Below are positions 48,744 to 58,552 of a DNA stretch of 64,000 bases, one piece after another (the stretch's first letter is position 1; each line of letters opens with the position of its first letter). A model generated the notes under the pieces. The model did not search any database. It worked only from the letters and a program-made list of their open reading frames with translations, and had not been told where the DNA came from. Both the position numbers and the translations under genes were made by a program. The DNA is from Janthinobacterium sp. PC23-8. Lineage in GTDB: Bacteria > Pseudomonadota > Gammaproteobacteria > Burkholderiales > Burkholderiaceae_D. Location: the NCBI RefSeq assembly GCF_002250505.1, contig NZ_NJGY01000001.1, positions 3,411,230 through 3,475,229 on the forward strand. The letters are read 5' to 3'.

Positions 48744-48803
48744 GTCGCCGAGCAAATCTTTTGCCTGCCAGCATTTTAGGCTGCAACTGGATATAATCTG
48801 GGA

Positions 48804-49739
48804 ATGTTAAAACAACGCACCATCCAACAATCGATCCGCACCGTCGGCGTCGGTTTGCACTCCGGCACCAAGGTCGAGCTGACCCTGAGTCCGGCCGCCA
48901 TCGACACGGGCATCGTGTTTCGCCGCATCGACCTGGTGCCGGCGGTGGAGTTTCCCGCCAGTGCCATGGCGGTCGGCGATACGCGCATGGCGTCCGTGCT
49001 GATCAAGGACGGCGCGCGCGTGTCGACCGTGGAACACCTGATGTCGGCCGCGGCCGGTCTCGGCATCGACAATATGGTGATCGACGTGAATGCGGAAGAA
49101 ATTCCCATCATGGACGGTTCCGCCTCGTCGTTCGTGTTCCTGCTGCAACAAGCTGGCGTGGAAGAGCAGGCGGCGGCCAAGAAATTCATCAAGGTGATCA
49201 AGCCGGTCGAAGTGCGTCACGGCACGGGCGCGGCCGAAAAATGGGCGCGCCTGTCGCCCTACGACGGCTTCAAGCTGGATTTTTTCATCGAATTCAACCA
49301 TCCGGCCGTGGACGGCACCATGCAGCGCGCCTCGGTCGACTTTGGCGACGTGTCGTACATTCACGACGTGGCGCGCGCGCGCACCTTCGGCTTCATGCAG
49401 GACGTGGAAAGCCTGCGCGGCATGGGCCTGGCCCGTGGCGGCTCGCTGGAAAACGCCATCGTGATGGATGAATACCGCATCCTGAACGCCGATGGCTTGC
49501 GCTATGAAGACGAATTCGTGCGCCACAAGATCCTCGACGCGATTGGCGACCTGTATCTGGTGGGCCATCCGCTGCTGGCCTATTACACGGCCCATAAATC
49601 GGGCCATGCGCTGAACAACCAGCTGCTGCTGGCGCTGCTGGAGCAGCCGGAGTCATACGAGATCGTCTCGTTTGCCACCAATGCAGCGGCGCCGCAATCC
49701 TATCTGCGCCAAATGGAGCGCGAGTGGTCTTTGACCTGA
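48804..49739 (+). CDS. lpxC: UDP-3-O-acyl-N-acetylglucosamine deacetylase LpxC
   Basis: 311 residues, usual length. Zinc enzyme of the first committed step in lipid A synthesis. Opens [20 protein letters not shown]; a Zn-ligand His lies in [17 protein letters not shown] near residues 74-90 with the catalytic Glu-His; [16 protein letters not shown] is conserved; the second metal site is [16 protein letters not shown] near 237-252. It lies between the EamA gene and the convergent dciA-like gene; stops are 1 bp apart. Confidence 0.97.
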   Translation: MLKQRTIQQSIRTVGVGLHSGTKVELTLSPAAIDTGIVFRRIDLVPAVEFPASAMAVGDTRMASVLIKDGARVSTVEHLMSAAAGLGIDNMVIDVNAEEIPIMDGSASSFVFLLQQAGVEEQAAAKKFIKVIKPVEVRHGTGAAEKWARLSPYDGFKLDFFIEFNHPAVDGTMQRASVDFGDVSYIHDVARARTFGFMQDVESLRGMGLARGGSLENAIVMDEYRILNADGLRYEDEFVRHKILDAIGDLYLVGHPLLAYYTAHKSGHALNNQLLLALLEQPESYEIVSFATNAAAPQSYLRQMEREWSLT

Positions 49740-49740
49740 G

Positions 49741-50250
49741 TCAGTCCCTCGGTTCGCGGTGATGACGCACTAGTGTGCGCAGCGCCGCGATCAGCTGATC
49801 GTTCTGTTTCGACGCCGGCAGCGCCGTGCTCAGCTCTTCCAGCGCCGACATGGCTTTTTCGGGCAGCACCAGGGCGCGCGTGTGGACGATGGGCGCGATG
49901 CTCCTGATCACTTGCACCTTGAGCTTGATGCCGGCGATCTGCCAGCCCTTTCTTTCCAGTTCTCCCTGCAGTTTCGGCAGTTGCTGCCTGAGCTTGGCCG
50001 CCAGCGCCGCGTTGGGCGTGGCCAGCACCAGCTGGCCCGCTTCGAATTGCAGGATATCGCAGTGTTCGAACATGGCGGGCAGGGCTTTGGCGCAATCTTT
50101 TTGCAGGGCGGCCAGGCGCTTGACGGTGGGCATCAGGGACGCCATCGTCGCGTTGCCGCGCAAGAAGTCGGTCGCGCCCGTGACTGGCGGGCCGGAGCGG
50201 GCAAAGCCGTAGCTGCGGCGCGGTGCCGGCGAGTAAGTGGGATTTCGCAT
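49741..50250 (-). CDS. DUF721/DciA-family protein (probable replicative helicase loader)
   Basis: 169 residues from the ATG at 50250; the frame is open upstream to 50460, but that part reads through the intergenic region. The DUF721 core has QKDCAKALPAMFEHCDILQF, then LVLATPNAALAAKLRQQLPKL near 70-90, the usual hydrophobic strand and basic helix of DciA N-terminal KH-like domains. DciA loads DnaB in bacteria lacking DnaC/DnaI. Its position between lpxC and secA is typical in betaproteobacteria. Confidence 0.8.
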   Translation of the reverse strand: MRNPTYSPAPRRSYGFARSGPPVTGATDFLRGNATMASLMPTVKRLAALQKDCAKALPAMFEHCDILQFEAGQLVLATPNAALAAKLRQQLPKLQGELERKGWQIAGIKLKVQVIRSIAPIVHTRALVLPEKAMSALEELSTALPASKQNDQLIAALRTLVRHHREPRD

Positions 50251-50524
50251 GGCCGAAACATAGCACACTCGCCCGCGCATGGCGAGGGCGGCAGCCGCCG
50301 CTGATGGCGCCATCCATGCGCCATCATGCACAGACAATGTCGGCAATTTCCCGTGATTGTTTGTCTTAAAGCTATTGTTATATAGTGCATGATCCCAACC
50401 TTGGGGGGAACGCATGATAAAATCATCGTCTTTTGCCATAGTCGAACTCCGTGCGGTCACGCGATGGTCACCTCGCTGTCAGCTACCGAGCTTTTTTTAA
50501 CGGCGTTTTTTCAAGAATTCAAGC

Positions 50525-53296
50525 ATGTCATTACTGACCCAGATTTTCGGTAGCCGCAACCAGCGGCTGCTCAAGCAATACCAAAAAACGGTACGCGAGA
50601 TCAACGCGCTCGAGCCGGTCATCGAAAAGCTGTCGGATGCCGAGCTGCAAGCGAAGACGCCTGCCTTCAAGGAACGCATTGCCGCTGGCGAGTCGCTCGA
50701 CGCGCTGCTGCCGGAAGCGTTTGCCGTCTGCCGCGAAGCGTCCAAGCGCGTGCTGCGCATGCGCCACTTCGACGTGCAGATGATCGGTGGCATGGTCCTG
50801 CACTATGGCAAGATCGCCGAGATGGGCACGGGCGAGGGCAAGACCCTGATGGCAACTCTGCCAGCCTACCTGAACGCCCTGTCGGGCAAGGGCGTGCATA
50901 TCGTCACCGTCAATGATTACCTGGCACAGCGCGACGCCGAGACCATGGGCCGCCTGTACGCCTGGCTGGGCCTGTCAACGGGCGTGAACATGTCGCAGAT
51001 GGAGCACAGCGCCAAGCAGCAGGCCTACAACTCCGACATCACCTACGGCACCAACAACGAATTCGGTTTCGACTTCCTGCGCGACAATATGGTGTACGAA
51101 GCGCGCGACCGCGTGCAGCGCACGCTGAACTTCGGCATCGTCGATGAAGTCGACTCGATCCTGATCGATGAAGCGCGCACGCCGTTGATCATTTCCGGCC
51201 AGGCCGAGAGCCACACCGATCTGTACCAGAAGATCAATCAAGTGCCAGGTTTGCTGACCTTGCAGATCGGCGAAGAAACGCCGGACGGCAAGGGCAAGGT
51301 CGACGTGCCGGGCGACTACACCAAGGATGAAAAAGCGCACCAGGTGCTGTTGACCGAAGCCGGCCACGAAAAGGCCGAGCGCATCATGACCGAACTGGGC
51401 CTGCTGCCCGAAGGCGCCTCGCTGTACGATTCGGCCAATATCTCGCTGGTGCACCACATGTATGCGGCGCTGCGCGCCCATGCGCTGTACTTCAAGGATC
51501 AGCACTATGTGGTGCAGAACAAGGAAGTGGTGATCGTCGATGAATTCACGGGCCGCCTGATGACGGGCCGCCGCTGGTCCGATGGCCTGCACCAGGCCGT
51601 CGAAGCGAAAGAAGGCGTCAACATCCAGAACGAGAACCAGACCCTGGCCTCGATCACCTTCCAGAACTATTTCCGCATGTACGCCAAGCTGGCCGGCATG
51701 ACCGGTACGGCCGATACCGAAGCCTACGAATTCCAGGAGATCTACGGCCTGGAAACGGTGGTGATTCCGCAAAACCGTCCGCTGCAGCGCAAGGACCGCC
51801 AGGACCAGGTGTATAAATCGTCGGCGGAAAAATACAATGCGATGCTGATCGATATCCGCGACTGCTACGAGCGCGGCCAGCCGGTGCTGGTCGGCACCAC
51901 CTCGATCGAGAACTCGGAACTGTTGTCCGGCATCCTCGAGAAAGCCAAGCTGCCGCACAATGTGCTCAACGCCAAGCAGCATGCGCGCGAAGCGGAAATC
52001 ATCGCCCAGGCAGGCCGTCCGAAAGCCATCACGATTGCCACCAACATGGCCGGTCGCGGTACTGACATCGTGTTGGGCGGTAACGTCGAAAACCAGATCA
52101 AATTCATCGAAGCGAACGCGGAGCTTGCCGACGCCGACAAGGCCGGCCAGTCGCAAAAGCTGCGCGATGAATGGCAGTCGCTGCACGACCACGTGGTGGG
52201 TGCGGGCGGCCTGCACATCATCGGCACCGAGCGCCATGAATCGCGCCGCGTCGACAATCAATTGCGTGGCCGCGCCGGCCGCCAGGGCGATCCGGGTTCG
52301 TCGCGCTTCTACCTGTCGCTCGACGACGCGCTGCTGCGCATCTTCGCCGGCGACCGCGTGCGCGCCGTGATGGACCGCCTGAAAATGCCGGAAGGCGAAC
52401 CGATCGAAGCGGGCATCGTCTCGCGCTCGATCGAATCGGCCCAGCGCAAGGTGGAAGCGCGCAACTTCGACATCCGCAAGCAATTGCTGGAATACGATGA
52501 TGTCGCCAACGACCAGCGCAAGGTGATCTACCAGCAGCGTAACGAGCTGCTGGAAACGACCGATATCTCGGAAATGATCGCCTCCCTGCGCCACGGCGTG
52601 TTCACCGAACTGGTGCACGCTTACGTGCCGCAGGAATCGGTCGAAGAGCAGTGGGACATCAAGGGCCTGGAAGCGGTGCTGGCCAGCGAGTGGCAGCTCG
52701 ACATGCCGCTGCAGCAGTTGCTTGAAGCCGATGCGACCCTGACGGACGAAGAGATCGCCGAAAAAGTGCTGCTGGCGGCCGATGCCGTGTACCAGTCGAA
52801 GATCGATATCGTCGGCAAGGAATCGTTCGGCGGCTTCGAGCGCAATGTCATGCTGCAAAGCGTGGACAGCCACTGGCGTGAACACCTGGCCGCGCTGGAC
52901 CACCTGCGCCAGGGTATCCACCTGCGCGGTTATGCGCAGAAGAACCCGAAACAGGAATACAAGCGCGAAGCGTTTGAACTGTTCGGCCAGATGCTCGACA
53001 TGATCAAGAACGACGTCACCAAACACGTGATGACGGTACGCATCCAGTCGCGCGAGGAAGTCGATGCGGCCGAAGCGGCGATGCAGCAGTCGCACGTGGA
53101 AAACGTGCACTACCAGCATGCCGATTTCGATCCGAACGCCGCGCCCGAAGAACTGCTGGCGCCGACCGCCACCAACAGCGGCGACCAGTACGTCGACGAC
53201 ATGAGCGTGAGCATGGGCGTCAAGGTCGGCCGCAACGACCCATGCCCTTGCGGCAGCGGCAAGAAGTACAAGGCGTGCCATGGGAAACTGGCCTGA
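50525..53296 (+). CDS. secA: Preprotein translocase ATPase SecA
   Basis: 923 residues. Motor of the Sec export pathway at the inner membrane. Walker [21 protein letters not shown] near residues 101-120, DEAD-type [14 protein letters not shown] near 208-221, the helicase motif [15 protein letters not shown] near 506-520 and [18 protein letters not shown] near 580-597. The C-terminal zinc motif C-x-C-x8-C-H ([15 protein letters not shown]) that binds SecB/phospholipid is intact. 274 bp of non-coding DNA lies upstream, with a possible promoter (TTGTTT at 50357, TATAGT at 50381). Terminator follows. Confidence 0.98.
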   Translation: MSLLTQIFGSRNQRLLKQYQKTVREINALEPVIEKLSDAELQAKTPAFKERIAAGESLDALLPEAFAVCREASKRVLRMRHFDVQMIGGMVLHYGKIAEMGTGEGKTLMATLPAYLNALSGKGVHIVTVNDYLAQRDAETMGRLYAWLGLSTGVNMSQMEHSAKQQAYNSDITYGTNNEFGFDFLRDNMVYEARDRVQRTLNFGIVDEVDSILIDEARTPLIISGQAESHTDLYQKINQVPGLLTLQIGEETPDGKGKVDVPGDYTKDEKAHQVLLTEAGHEKAERIMTELGLLPEGASLYDSANISLVHHMYAALRAHALYFKDQHYVVQNKEVVIVDEFTGRLMTGRRWSDGLHQAVEAKEGVNIQNENQTLASITFQNYFRMYAKLAGMTGTADTEAYEFQEIYGLETVVIPQNRPLQRKDRQDQVYKSSAEKYNAMLIDIRDCYERGQPVLVGTTSIENSELLSGILEKAKLPHNVLNAKQHAREAEIIAQAGRPKAITIATNMAGRGTDIVLGGNVENQIKFIEANAELADADKAGQSQKLRDEWQSLHDHVVGAGGLHIIGTERHESRRVDNQLRGRAGRQGDPGSSRFYLSLDDALLRIFAGDRVRAVMDRLKMPEGEPIEAGIVSRSIESAQRKVEARNFDIRKQLLEYDDVANDQRKVIYQQRNELLETTDISEMIASLRHGVFTELVHAYVPQESVEEQWDIKGLEAVLASEWQLDMPLQQLLEADATLTDEEIAEKVLLAADAVYQSKIDIVGKESFGGFERNVMLQSVDSHWREHLAALDHLRQGIHLRGYAQKNPKQEYKREAFELFGQMLDMIKNDVTKHVMTVRIQSREEVDAAEAAMQQSHVENVHYQHADFDPNAAPEELLAPTATNSGDQYVDDMSVSMGVKVGRNDPCPCGSGKKYKACHGKLA

Positions 53297-53319
53297 GGCG
53301 GTTTGACAGCCTGAACAAG

Positions 53320-53345
53320 AACGGAGACTGCGGTCTCCGTTTTTT
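53320..53345 (+). terminator. Terminator after secA
   Basis: ACGGAGAC (53321-53328), TGCG loop, GTCTCCGT (53333-53340), T-run to 53345; one more A-T pair at the base. Perfect stem. Confidence 0.9.
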
Positions 53346-53360
53346 ATGGGTACAAGGAAA

Positions 53361-54638
53361 TCAGGGGAAAGCCCAGTACTGGGGGGCGCGTGCGGGAACG
53401 CCGCGCAGCCCGCCGCGCTTGCCGGCCCGCTGTCCCGTCTTGATCATGGTGGCGATATCGGTCAGCAGCACGCGGTTGCTGGCAAAATAATCGTGGCCCA
53501 TGAAGTTCATGACCACCGTCGAGGCATCGACCAGTTCCATGCCGGGAATGGCGACCACGGGGCCGCGTATGTCGCCGATGCGGTCCCATTCGGCAAAGCC
53601 GTAGGAAGCGCGGATCGCCTTGTCATTGGCCGAGGCATACAGGGTGGTCGGCAGTTTCAGGCTGGCAAAGCGCGGCGCGATCTGTTCGCGAAACACGTCG
53701 GCGTTGATATCGGGCGCCGCCAGCACCACCTGCTTGAACAGCGGGCGCAATTGAGGCCGTGTTTCAAGCAGCCCGGCCAGTGCCAGCGTCAGCGGACGAT
53801 TGCCCATGCTGTGCGCAATGATGTAAATATCGGTGACCAGTGACTGTTCCGCAAAATCGGCCAGGAAGTCCTGCAGATGCGTTTGCGTCCACTGGGTGGA
53901 ATTCTGGTCGAATTCATAGCCTGCCAGCGTGCCTTTCGAAGGCCAGCTGTAGAACACGGGGAGGGCGCCGATATCGAGATCGACTGCCATCTGGGCAGTG
54001 CGTCGCGCCGCATCATCGAACGTATTGCTGTAGCCGTGGATATAGATAAACGCGGCGCGCCGGTCAGGGGCGGTGGCGTTGATATTCTTGATGGTGGCAA
54101 AAAAATCGGCACGCGACCAGCGCTGCATGCCTTCAATCAGTACATATTGCTGCGCGTCGTCGCTGCTGATGAAATCGTACCAGGGCGCCAGTGGCAATTC
54201 GCCGGGCGCACGTTTTTCGGGAATGCTGACCAGCACGCTGCCATAGCTCAGGTGTGGTGCCTTGCGGTTCGGCTGCCAGCCGTAGCTGTTTTCGCGGGGG
54301 CGAAATTCGCGGTCCGTGGCATAGTAGACGGTCACGCCCAGTGCGCCGTCGATCTTGCCGCCGCTGAGGGCGCCGACGGCGCTTCCTGCTGTGCTCTTGC
54401 CGCCCAACAGCTTGCCCAGCAGGCTGCCCACGATTGCCCCTGCCGCATTCGAGGACGGCCGTGGCGTGACCGCTGCGTCGGGTTGTTGCGCTGGCTCTGC
54501 CGACGTGAGCGCCGCGTTGCCGTCCGGGGCATGGTGGTCGGGCACCGTGCAGGCGCCCAGGCAGCACAGCACGAGGATTCCTGCAATGGTGGCGCTATTA
54601 CGCCAGCGCCGGGCAGGAAGGTTCAAATAGTGCTGCAT
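53361..54638 (-). CDS. Lipoprotein with DUF900 alpha/beta-hydrolase domain
   Basis: 425 residues from the ATG at 54638 (GGGAGCG upstream; an ATG at 54662 lacks one). Lipoprotein signal ending LVLCCLGAC. A linker (about 30-70) leads to a glycine-zipper-like segment GAIVGSLLGKLLGGKS near 67-82. The DUF900 hydrolase domain follows, with FIYIHGYSNTFDDAARR near 192-208, nucleophile elbow IIAHSMGNRPL near 270-280, acid region LAAPDINADVF, and a late His in MGHDYF. An envelope serine hydrolase; the substrate is unknown. Leftward, tail to tail with secA. Confidence 0.85.
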   Translation of the reverse strand: MQHYLNLPARRWRNSATIAGILVLCCLGACTVPDHHAPDGNAALTSAEPAQQPDAAVTPRPSSNAAGAIVGSLLGKLLGGKSTAGSAVGALSGGKIDGALGVTVYYATDREFRPRENSYGWQPNRKAPHLSYGSVLVSIPEKRAPGELPLAPWYDFISSDDAQQYVLIEGMQRWSRADFFATIKNINATAPDRRAAFIYIHGYSNTFDDAARRTAQMAVDLDIGALPVFYSWPSKGTLAGYEFDQNSTQWTQTHLQDFLADFAEQSLVTDIYIIAHSMGNRPLTLALAGLLETRPQLRPLFKQVVLAAPDINADVFREQIAPRFASLKLPTTLYASANDKAIRASYGFAEWDRIGDIRGPVVAIPGMELVDASTVVMNFMGHDYFASNRVLLTDIATMIKTGQRAGKRGGLRGVPARAPQYWAFP

Positions 54639-54863
54639 GGCACGCTCCCGAAGCAGGCCCATGGCGGTCAGAAAGCGCGGATGGGTATGCTGATACCTTA
54701 ACCTTGCTACCTGCCTGTGCTTTGATCAAGCGCAAGCAGGAGATGCACCTGGATTGCTGCGCTTGGATACGGATGAGACTGCTACTGATCACGCGCCGCA
54801 TGGTCAACGCCGCCGCGAAGGCGCTACAATAGCGCTTCCTTTTCCCCTCGCAGAAGAACTCAT

Positions 54864-56102
54864 ATGGCCGTCAATTCTCCCAAGCCCGTCGCCGCCGACC
54901 TGAAAGCCGTCGCCGGTATTGAAATCGGTGTTGCCGAAGCCGGCATCAAGAAGCCGAACCGCAAGGATTTGCTGGTATTGAAGCTGGCACCGACCGCCAC
55001 CGTGGCCGGCGTGTTCACCTTGAACCGCTTCTGCGCCGCGCCGGTACAAATTGCGAAAGCCAACCTGGCGGCCGTCGCCGCCGGCGCCGCGCCGATCCGC
55101 GCGCTGCTGGTCAATACCGGCAACGCCAATGCGGGCACGGGCGAATCGGGCCTGGCCGCCGCGCAGGACAGCTGCGCCGCACTGGCCGAACTGCTGGGCT
55201 GCACGCCGCAGCAGATCCTGCCGTTTTCCACCGGCGTGATCCTCGAACCGCTGCCGGTGCAGCGTCTGGTCGCCGGCCTGCCGCAAGCCGTCGCCGCGCT
55301 CACGCAGGATAACTGGTTCTCGGCCGCCGAAGCCATCATGACCACCGACACCCAGCCCAAGGCCGGTTCGCGCACCGTCACCATCGACGGCCATGCGGTC
55401 ACCCTGACGGGCATCAGCAAGGGCGCCGGCATGATCAAGCCGAACATGGCCACCATGCTGGGCTTCCTGGCGTTCGACGCCACCGTGGCCCAGCCGGTGC
55501 TCGATCAACTGGTGAAACAGGCGGCCGACAAATCGTTCAACTGCATCACCATCGACGGCGACACCTCCACCAACGACTCGTTCATGCTGGTGGCCACCGG
55601 CGCCGGCAGCCTGGTGATCGACTCGGTCGATTCGCCCGCTTACGCCGCACTGGCTGCCGCCGTCACCGAACTGTCGACTTTTCTTGCGCAAGCCATCGTG
55701 CGCGACGGCGAAGGCGCGACCAAGTTCATGACGGTGACCGTGGAAGACGGCCGCAGCATGGAAGAGTGCCGCAAGATCGCCTATTCGATCGCCCATTCGC
55801 CGCTGGTGAAAACGGCGTTCTTTGCCTCCGACCCGAACCTGGGCCGCATCCTGGCCGCCATCGGCTACGCCGGCGTGGACGACCTCGATGTCAGCCTGCT
55901 GAACCTGTACCTGGACGATGTGTGGGTGGCCAGGAATGGCGGGCGCAATCCCGACTACCAGGAACAGGACGGCCAGCGCGTGATGCAGCAAAGCGAAATC
56001 ACCATCCGCGTCAAACTGGCGCGCGGCGACGCTGCGGCCACCGTCTGGACCTGCGATCTGTCGCATGACTACGTGTCGATCAACGCCGACTACCGTTCAT
56101 GA
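54864..56102 (+). CDS. argJ: Glutamate N-acetyltransferase/amino-acid acetyltransferase ArgJ
   Basis: 412 residues. Self-cleaving Ntn-hydrolase-like enzyme that moves the acetyl group from N-acetylornithine to glutamate in arginine synthesis. The processing site is in [19 protein letters not shown] near residues 186-204, where cleavage occurs before the Thr of [16 protein letters not shown] near 78-90 and the C-terminal [16 protein letters not shown] are conserved. It overlaps the downstream ATPase gene by 4 bp. Confidence 0.96.
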   Translation: MAVNSPKPVAADLKAVAGIEIGVAEAGIKKPNRKDLLVLKLAPTATVAGVFTLNRFCAAPVQIAKANLAAVAAGAAPIRALLVNTGNANAGTGESGLAAAQDSCAALAELLGCTPQQILPFSTGVILEPLPVQRLVAGLPQAVAALTQDNWFSAAEAIMTTDTQPKAGSRTVTIDGHAVTLTGISKGAGMIKPNMATMLGFLAFDATVAQPVLDQLVKQAADKSFNCITIDGDTSTNDSFMLVATGAGSLVIDSVDSPAYAALAAAVTELSTFLAQAIVRDGEGATKFMTVTVEDGRSMEECRKIAYSIAHSPLVKTAFFASDPNLGRILAAIGYAGVDDLDVSLLNLYLDDVWVARNGGRNPDYQEQDGQRVMQQSEITIRVKLARGDAAATVWTCDLSHDYVSINADYRS

Positions 56103-56980
56103 CCGGCCTCGAACAGTTCCTGCTGCGCGCGGAAAGCTTGCTCGCGCGCGTGGAAGCGATCCTGCCGCCGGCCACCCCGGCCATCGACTGGAGCGGCTTT
56201 GCCTTTCGCTGGCGCCGCCGGCAGGGTGCGGCCAGCCACCTGCAGGCGGTGGCGCATGTGTCGAACATCGCGCTCGATGACCTGCACAATATCGGCACGC
56301 AAAAAGCCCAGATCGAGCAAAATACGTGCCAGTTCGTCGCTGGCCGTCCCGCCAACAATGTGCTGCTGACGGGCGCGCGCGGCACCGGCAAGTCGTCGTT
56401 GATCAAGGCCTGCCTGAACCAGTTTGCCAGACAGGGCCTGCGCCTGATCGAAGTCGACAAGGCCGATCTGGCCGACCTGCCCGATATCGTCGACCTGGTG
56501 GCGGCGCGGCCCGAGCGCTTCATCATCTTTTGCGACGACCTGTCGTTCGAGGAAGGCGAGAGCGGCTACAAGGCGCTGAAGGTGGCGCTCGACGGCAGCA
56601 TCGCCGCGCAGTCCGATAATGTGCTGATCTATGCGACCTCGAACCGGCGCCACCTGATGCCGGAGCGCATGTCGGACAACAGCAGCTACAAGACCGACGA
56701 CGATGGCGACCTGCATCCGGGCGAAACGGTGGAGGAAAGGATTTCCTTGTCGGAACGGTTTGGCCTGTGGCTGTCGTTCTACCCGTTCAAGCAGGACGAC
56801 TACCTCGATATCACGGCGCACTGGCTCGCTTCGTTTGGCTGCACCCTTGAACAGATTGCGCAGGCGCGCGGCGACGCCCTGCGCTGGGCCTTGCAGCGCG
56901 GTTCGCGTTCGGGCCGGGTGGCGTGGCAGTTCGCGCGCGATTATGCTGGGAAACTTCCTGCGGGAACGCTGCCGCAATGA
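56099..56980 (+). CDS. DUF815-family AAA-like ATPase
   Basis: 293 residues. Walker [16 protein letters not shown] near residues 91-105, Walker B-like [20 protein letters not shown] near 139-158, and a sensor region [14 protein letters not shown] near 178-191, all typical of DUF815. The N-terminal 50 residues are a helical region. Cellular role is not established; in many betaproteobacteria it sits between argJ and mutT as here, overlapping both by 4 bp, so cotranscription is likely. Confidence 0.88.
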   Translation: MTGLEQFLLRAESLLARVEAILPPATPAIDWSGFAFRWRRRQGAASHLQAVAHVSNIALDDLHNIGTQKAQIEQNTCQFVAGRPANNVLLTGARGTGKSSLIKACLNQFARQGLRLIEVDKADLADLPDIVDLVAARPERFIIFCDDLSFEEGESGYKALKVALDGSIAAQSDNVLIYATSNRRHLMPERMSDNSSYKTDDDGDLHPGETVEERISLSERFGLWLSFYPFKQDDYLDITAHWLASFGCTLEQIAQARGDALRWALQRGSRSGRVAWQFARDYAGKLPAGTLPQ

Positions 56981-57399
56981 GCGAGGTGAAAGTCAAACCG
57001 GTCGACGTCGCCGTTGGCATCCTGATGAAACCGAACGGCGATGTGCTGCTGGGCCAGCGCCCGGCCGGCAAGCCCTACGACGGCTATTGGGAGTTTCCCG
57101 GTGGTAAAGTCGAGCCTGGCGAGGCGATACTCGATGCGCTCAAGCGCGAGTTTGTCGAGGAGCTGGGCCTGCAGATCGACAGCGCCGAAGCCTGGTGCGG
57201 CGTGGAATATGTCTATCCGCACGCGCATGTGCGCCTGCATTTCTATATCAGCCGCCACTGGCGCGGCGAGCCGCAAAGCCTGGAAGGCCAGGCGTTTGCA
57301 TGGCAGGGCGCGGTCGGCGTGGAACCATTGCTGCCCGCCACCATTCCGCTGCTGGAATGGCTGGACGTGGTGCGCCGCGAAAGCGCCGCGGCGGCTTGA
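56977..57399 (+). CDS. mutT: Nudix hydrolase, MutT type (8-oxo-dGTP diphosphatase)
   Basis: 140 residues from the ATG at 56977, overlapping the ATPase gene stop. The Nudix box GGKVEPGEAILDALKREFVE plus ELGL near residues 38-61 has all the G-x5-E-x7-R-E-x2-E-E residues. PYDGYWEFPGG just before it is the MutT substrate segment. Removes oxidised guanine nucleotides from the pool. Located in the argJ-DUF815-mutT operon; yacG, zapD, coaE and pilD lie on the other strand to the right, the normal betaproteobacterial layout. Confidence 0.93.
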   Translation: MSEVKVKPVDVAVGILMKPNGDVLLGQRPAGKPYDGYWEFPGGKVEPGEAILDALKREFVEELGLQIDSAEAWCGVEYVYPHAHVRLHFYISRHWRGEPQSLEGQAFAWQGAVGVEPLLPATIPLLEWLDVVRRESAAAA

Positions 57400-57483
57400 C
57401 GGCCGTCGCCTGATTTCTCCTCGCGCCTTGCATTGCCGGGTCTTTCCGCTAAAGTGATTGACTGACGATAGCGGGAGACCCGC

Positions 57484-57699
57484 ATGGCGCTGACCCTGAC
57501 CCTCACTTTCAATGACGCCGATGAACTGCTGCTGGCCGCGCTGCACAAGCGCGCCCGCGCCCACGGCCGCAGCATCGAGGAAGAACACCGCGAGATCCTG
57601 CGCAGCGTGCTGCGCCCGCTGCCCAAGCGAACGCTCGACGATATCCTGCGCGGCATGCCCGATGTCGGCAGCGACGCCGAGTTTGGCCGCGACCTTTGA
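57484..57699 (+). CDS. FitA/VapB-type ribbon-helix-helix antitoxin
   Basis: 71 residues. Starts with a strand (LTLTLTF), then two helices, the second reading HGRSIEEEHREILRSVLRP, the hallmark of FitA-like antitoxins (H-G-R-S-x-E-x-E-x-R-E-I-L). The C-terminal tail (DDILRGMPDVGSDAEFGRDL) is the usual toxin-binding extension. It would bind its own promoter and the PIN protein encoded 2 bp downstream. A GGGAG lies 5 bp before the ATG. Confidence 0.88.
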   Translation: MALTLTLTFNDADELLLAALHKRARAHGRSIEEEHREILRSVLRPLPKRTLDDILRGMPDVGSDAEFGRDL

Positions 57700-57701
57700 T
57701 C

Positions 57702-58112
57702 ATGCCCGGCTACCTGCTGGACGCCGACGTGGTCCATGCCGCGCGCAAGGGAAAACAGGCGCCGGCCGGCGTGCAGGCCTGGTTCGAGCGGGTGGCGCCC
57801 GACGAGCGCTATCTGCCGGTGCAGGTGGTGGCGCAGTGGCGCGCCGGTATCGGGCAACTGTGGCGGCGCGGCGCCAGCATGGAAGCGCTGGCGATGGAAA
57901 GCTGGCTGGAGGCGGTCTTGCGCGACTATGCGGCGCGTCTGCTCGAGTTCGATCTCGATTGCGCGCTGGTCTGGTCCCGTTTGCCGCAGCATGGCTCGGC
58001 CATCGATGGCCAGATCGCGGCGATGGGCATCGCCCATGGCCTGACGGTGGTCAGCGGAAGGCTGGACCGCTATGCACAAACGGGTTTGCGGCTGGAAAAC
58101 CCGTTCAGTTAA
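57702..58112 (+). CDS. PIN-domain toxin, VapC/FitB family, with altered active site
   Basis: 136 residues from the ATG at 57702. PIN fold of the FitB/VapC type: LLDADVV at the start (Asp7), IDGQIAAMGIAHGL near 101-114 (Asp102), C-terminal LENPFS in place of the usual LNPF/LNPW. The second catalytic Glu, normally in a G-E-x-R-x-G-I segment, is Gln45 here (VVAQWRAGI), the S-E-L-R Glu of helix 1 is Ala, and the T-R-N segment near 118-120 is S-G-R. RNase activity is therefore doubtful. Directly downstream of its antitoxin. Confidence 0.85.
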   Translation: MPGYLLDADVVHAARKGKQAPAGVQAWFERVAPDERYLPVQVVAQWRAGIGQLWRRGASMEALAMESWLEAVLRDYAARLLEFDLDCALVWSRLPQHGSAIDGQIAAMGIAHGLTVVSGRLDRYAQTGLRLENPFS

Positions 58113-58175
58113 GTAAGTGACAAGAAATTATTGTGAAATTATGACGAACAGAATCGGATGGCGGAGCAGGGAATT

Positions 58176-58266
58176 CGCGGGACCTGTCCCGCGCCTGCGC
58201 AACGGTATCGCCTTGCAAGGCGATACTCCCGCAAAGGCGCCCGATGCGACGCAGTGCGAGCACTGC
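58176..58266. repeat. Three consecutive perfect hairpins
   Basis: 58176-58193: CGCGGGAC, CT, GTCCCGCG. 58205-58226: arm GTATCGCCTTG and its exact complement CAAGGCGATAC with no loop. 58251-58266: GCAGTGC, GA, GCACTGC. All three arms are perfect. None has a T-run, so they are not standard terminators. They fill the gap between the toxin gene and yacG. Function unknown. Confidence 0.6.
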
Positions 58267-58348
58267 TAGCGGCGGGCAAGCCTCGTCGGCCACCTTGCAG
58301 AGCGCCGGTTATGGAAGTCAGAATCCACAAGAATTTATGCGTACTTGC

Positions 58349-58552
58349 TTAGTGCTGCGGCTGGTTTTCTTCATCATCCAGGGGATCGTCGAGCGGGTCG
58401 GCGGCCGGGATCGTGTATTTCTCTTCGGCCCAGGCGCCCAGGTCGATCTGCTTGCAGCGATCGGAGCAGAAGGGGCGGAATTTGTTGGCCTCGGTCCATT
58501 CGACTTTGGCGGCGCAGGTGGGGCAGTTAACAACGGTCATGGCAAGAATCAT
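58349..58552 (-). CDS. yacG: DNA gyrase inhibitor YacG (zinc-binding)
   Basis: Up to 67 residues. Four-Cys zinc site: [11 protein letters not shown] with C-x-x-C, then [15 protein letters not shown] with C-x-x-x-C, the YacG pattern. The acidic tail ([13 protein letters not shown]) is usual. Known role: binds GyrB and inhibits gyrase. The start may be the ATG at 58552, overlapping the zapD stop by one base, or the ATG at 58540 giving 63 residues; neither has a clear ribosome site, which fits translational coupling to zapD. Confidence 0.92.
   Translation of the reverse strand: MILAMTVVNCPTCAAKVEWTEANKFRPFCSDRCKQIDLGAWAEEKYTIPAADPLDDPLDDEENQPQH

Noticed and set aside
50975..53281. Long leftward open frame antisense to secA (over 700 codons)
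   Set aside because: No family similarity; the sequence is rich in His, Arg, Gln and Asp as expected for the reverse strand of a GC-rich gene. secA on the plus strand is unmistakable.
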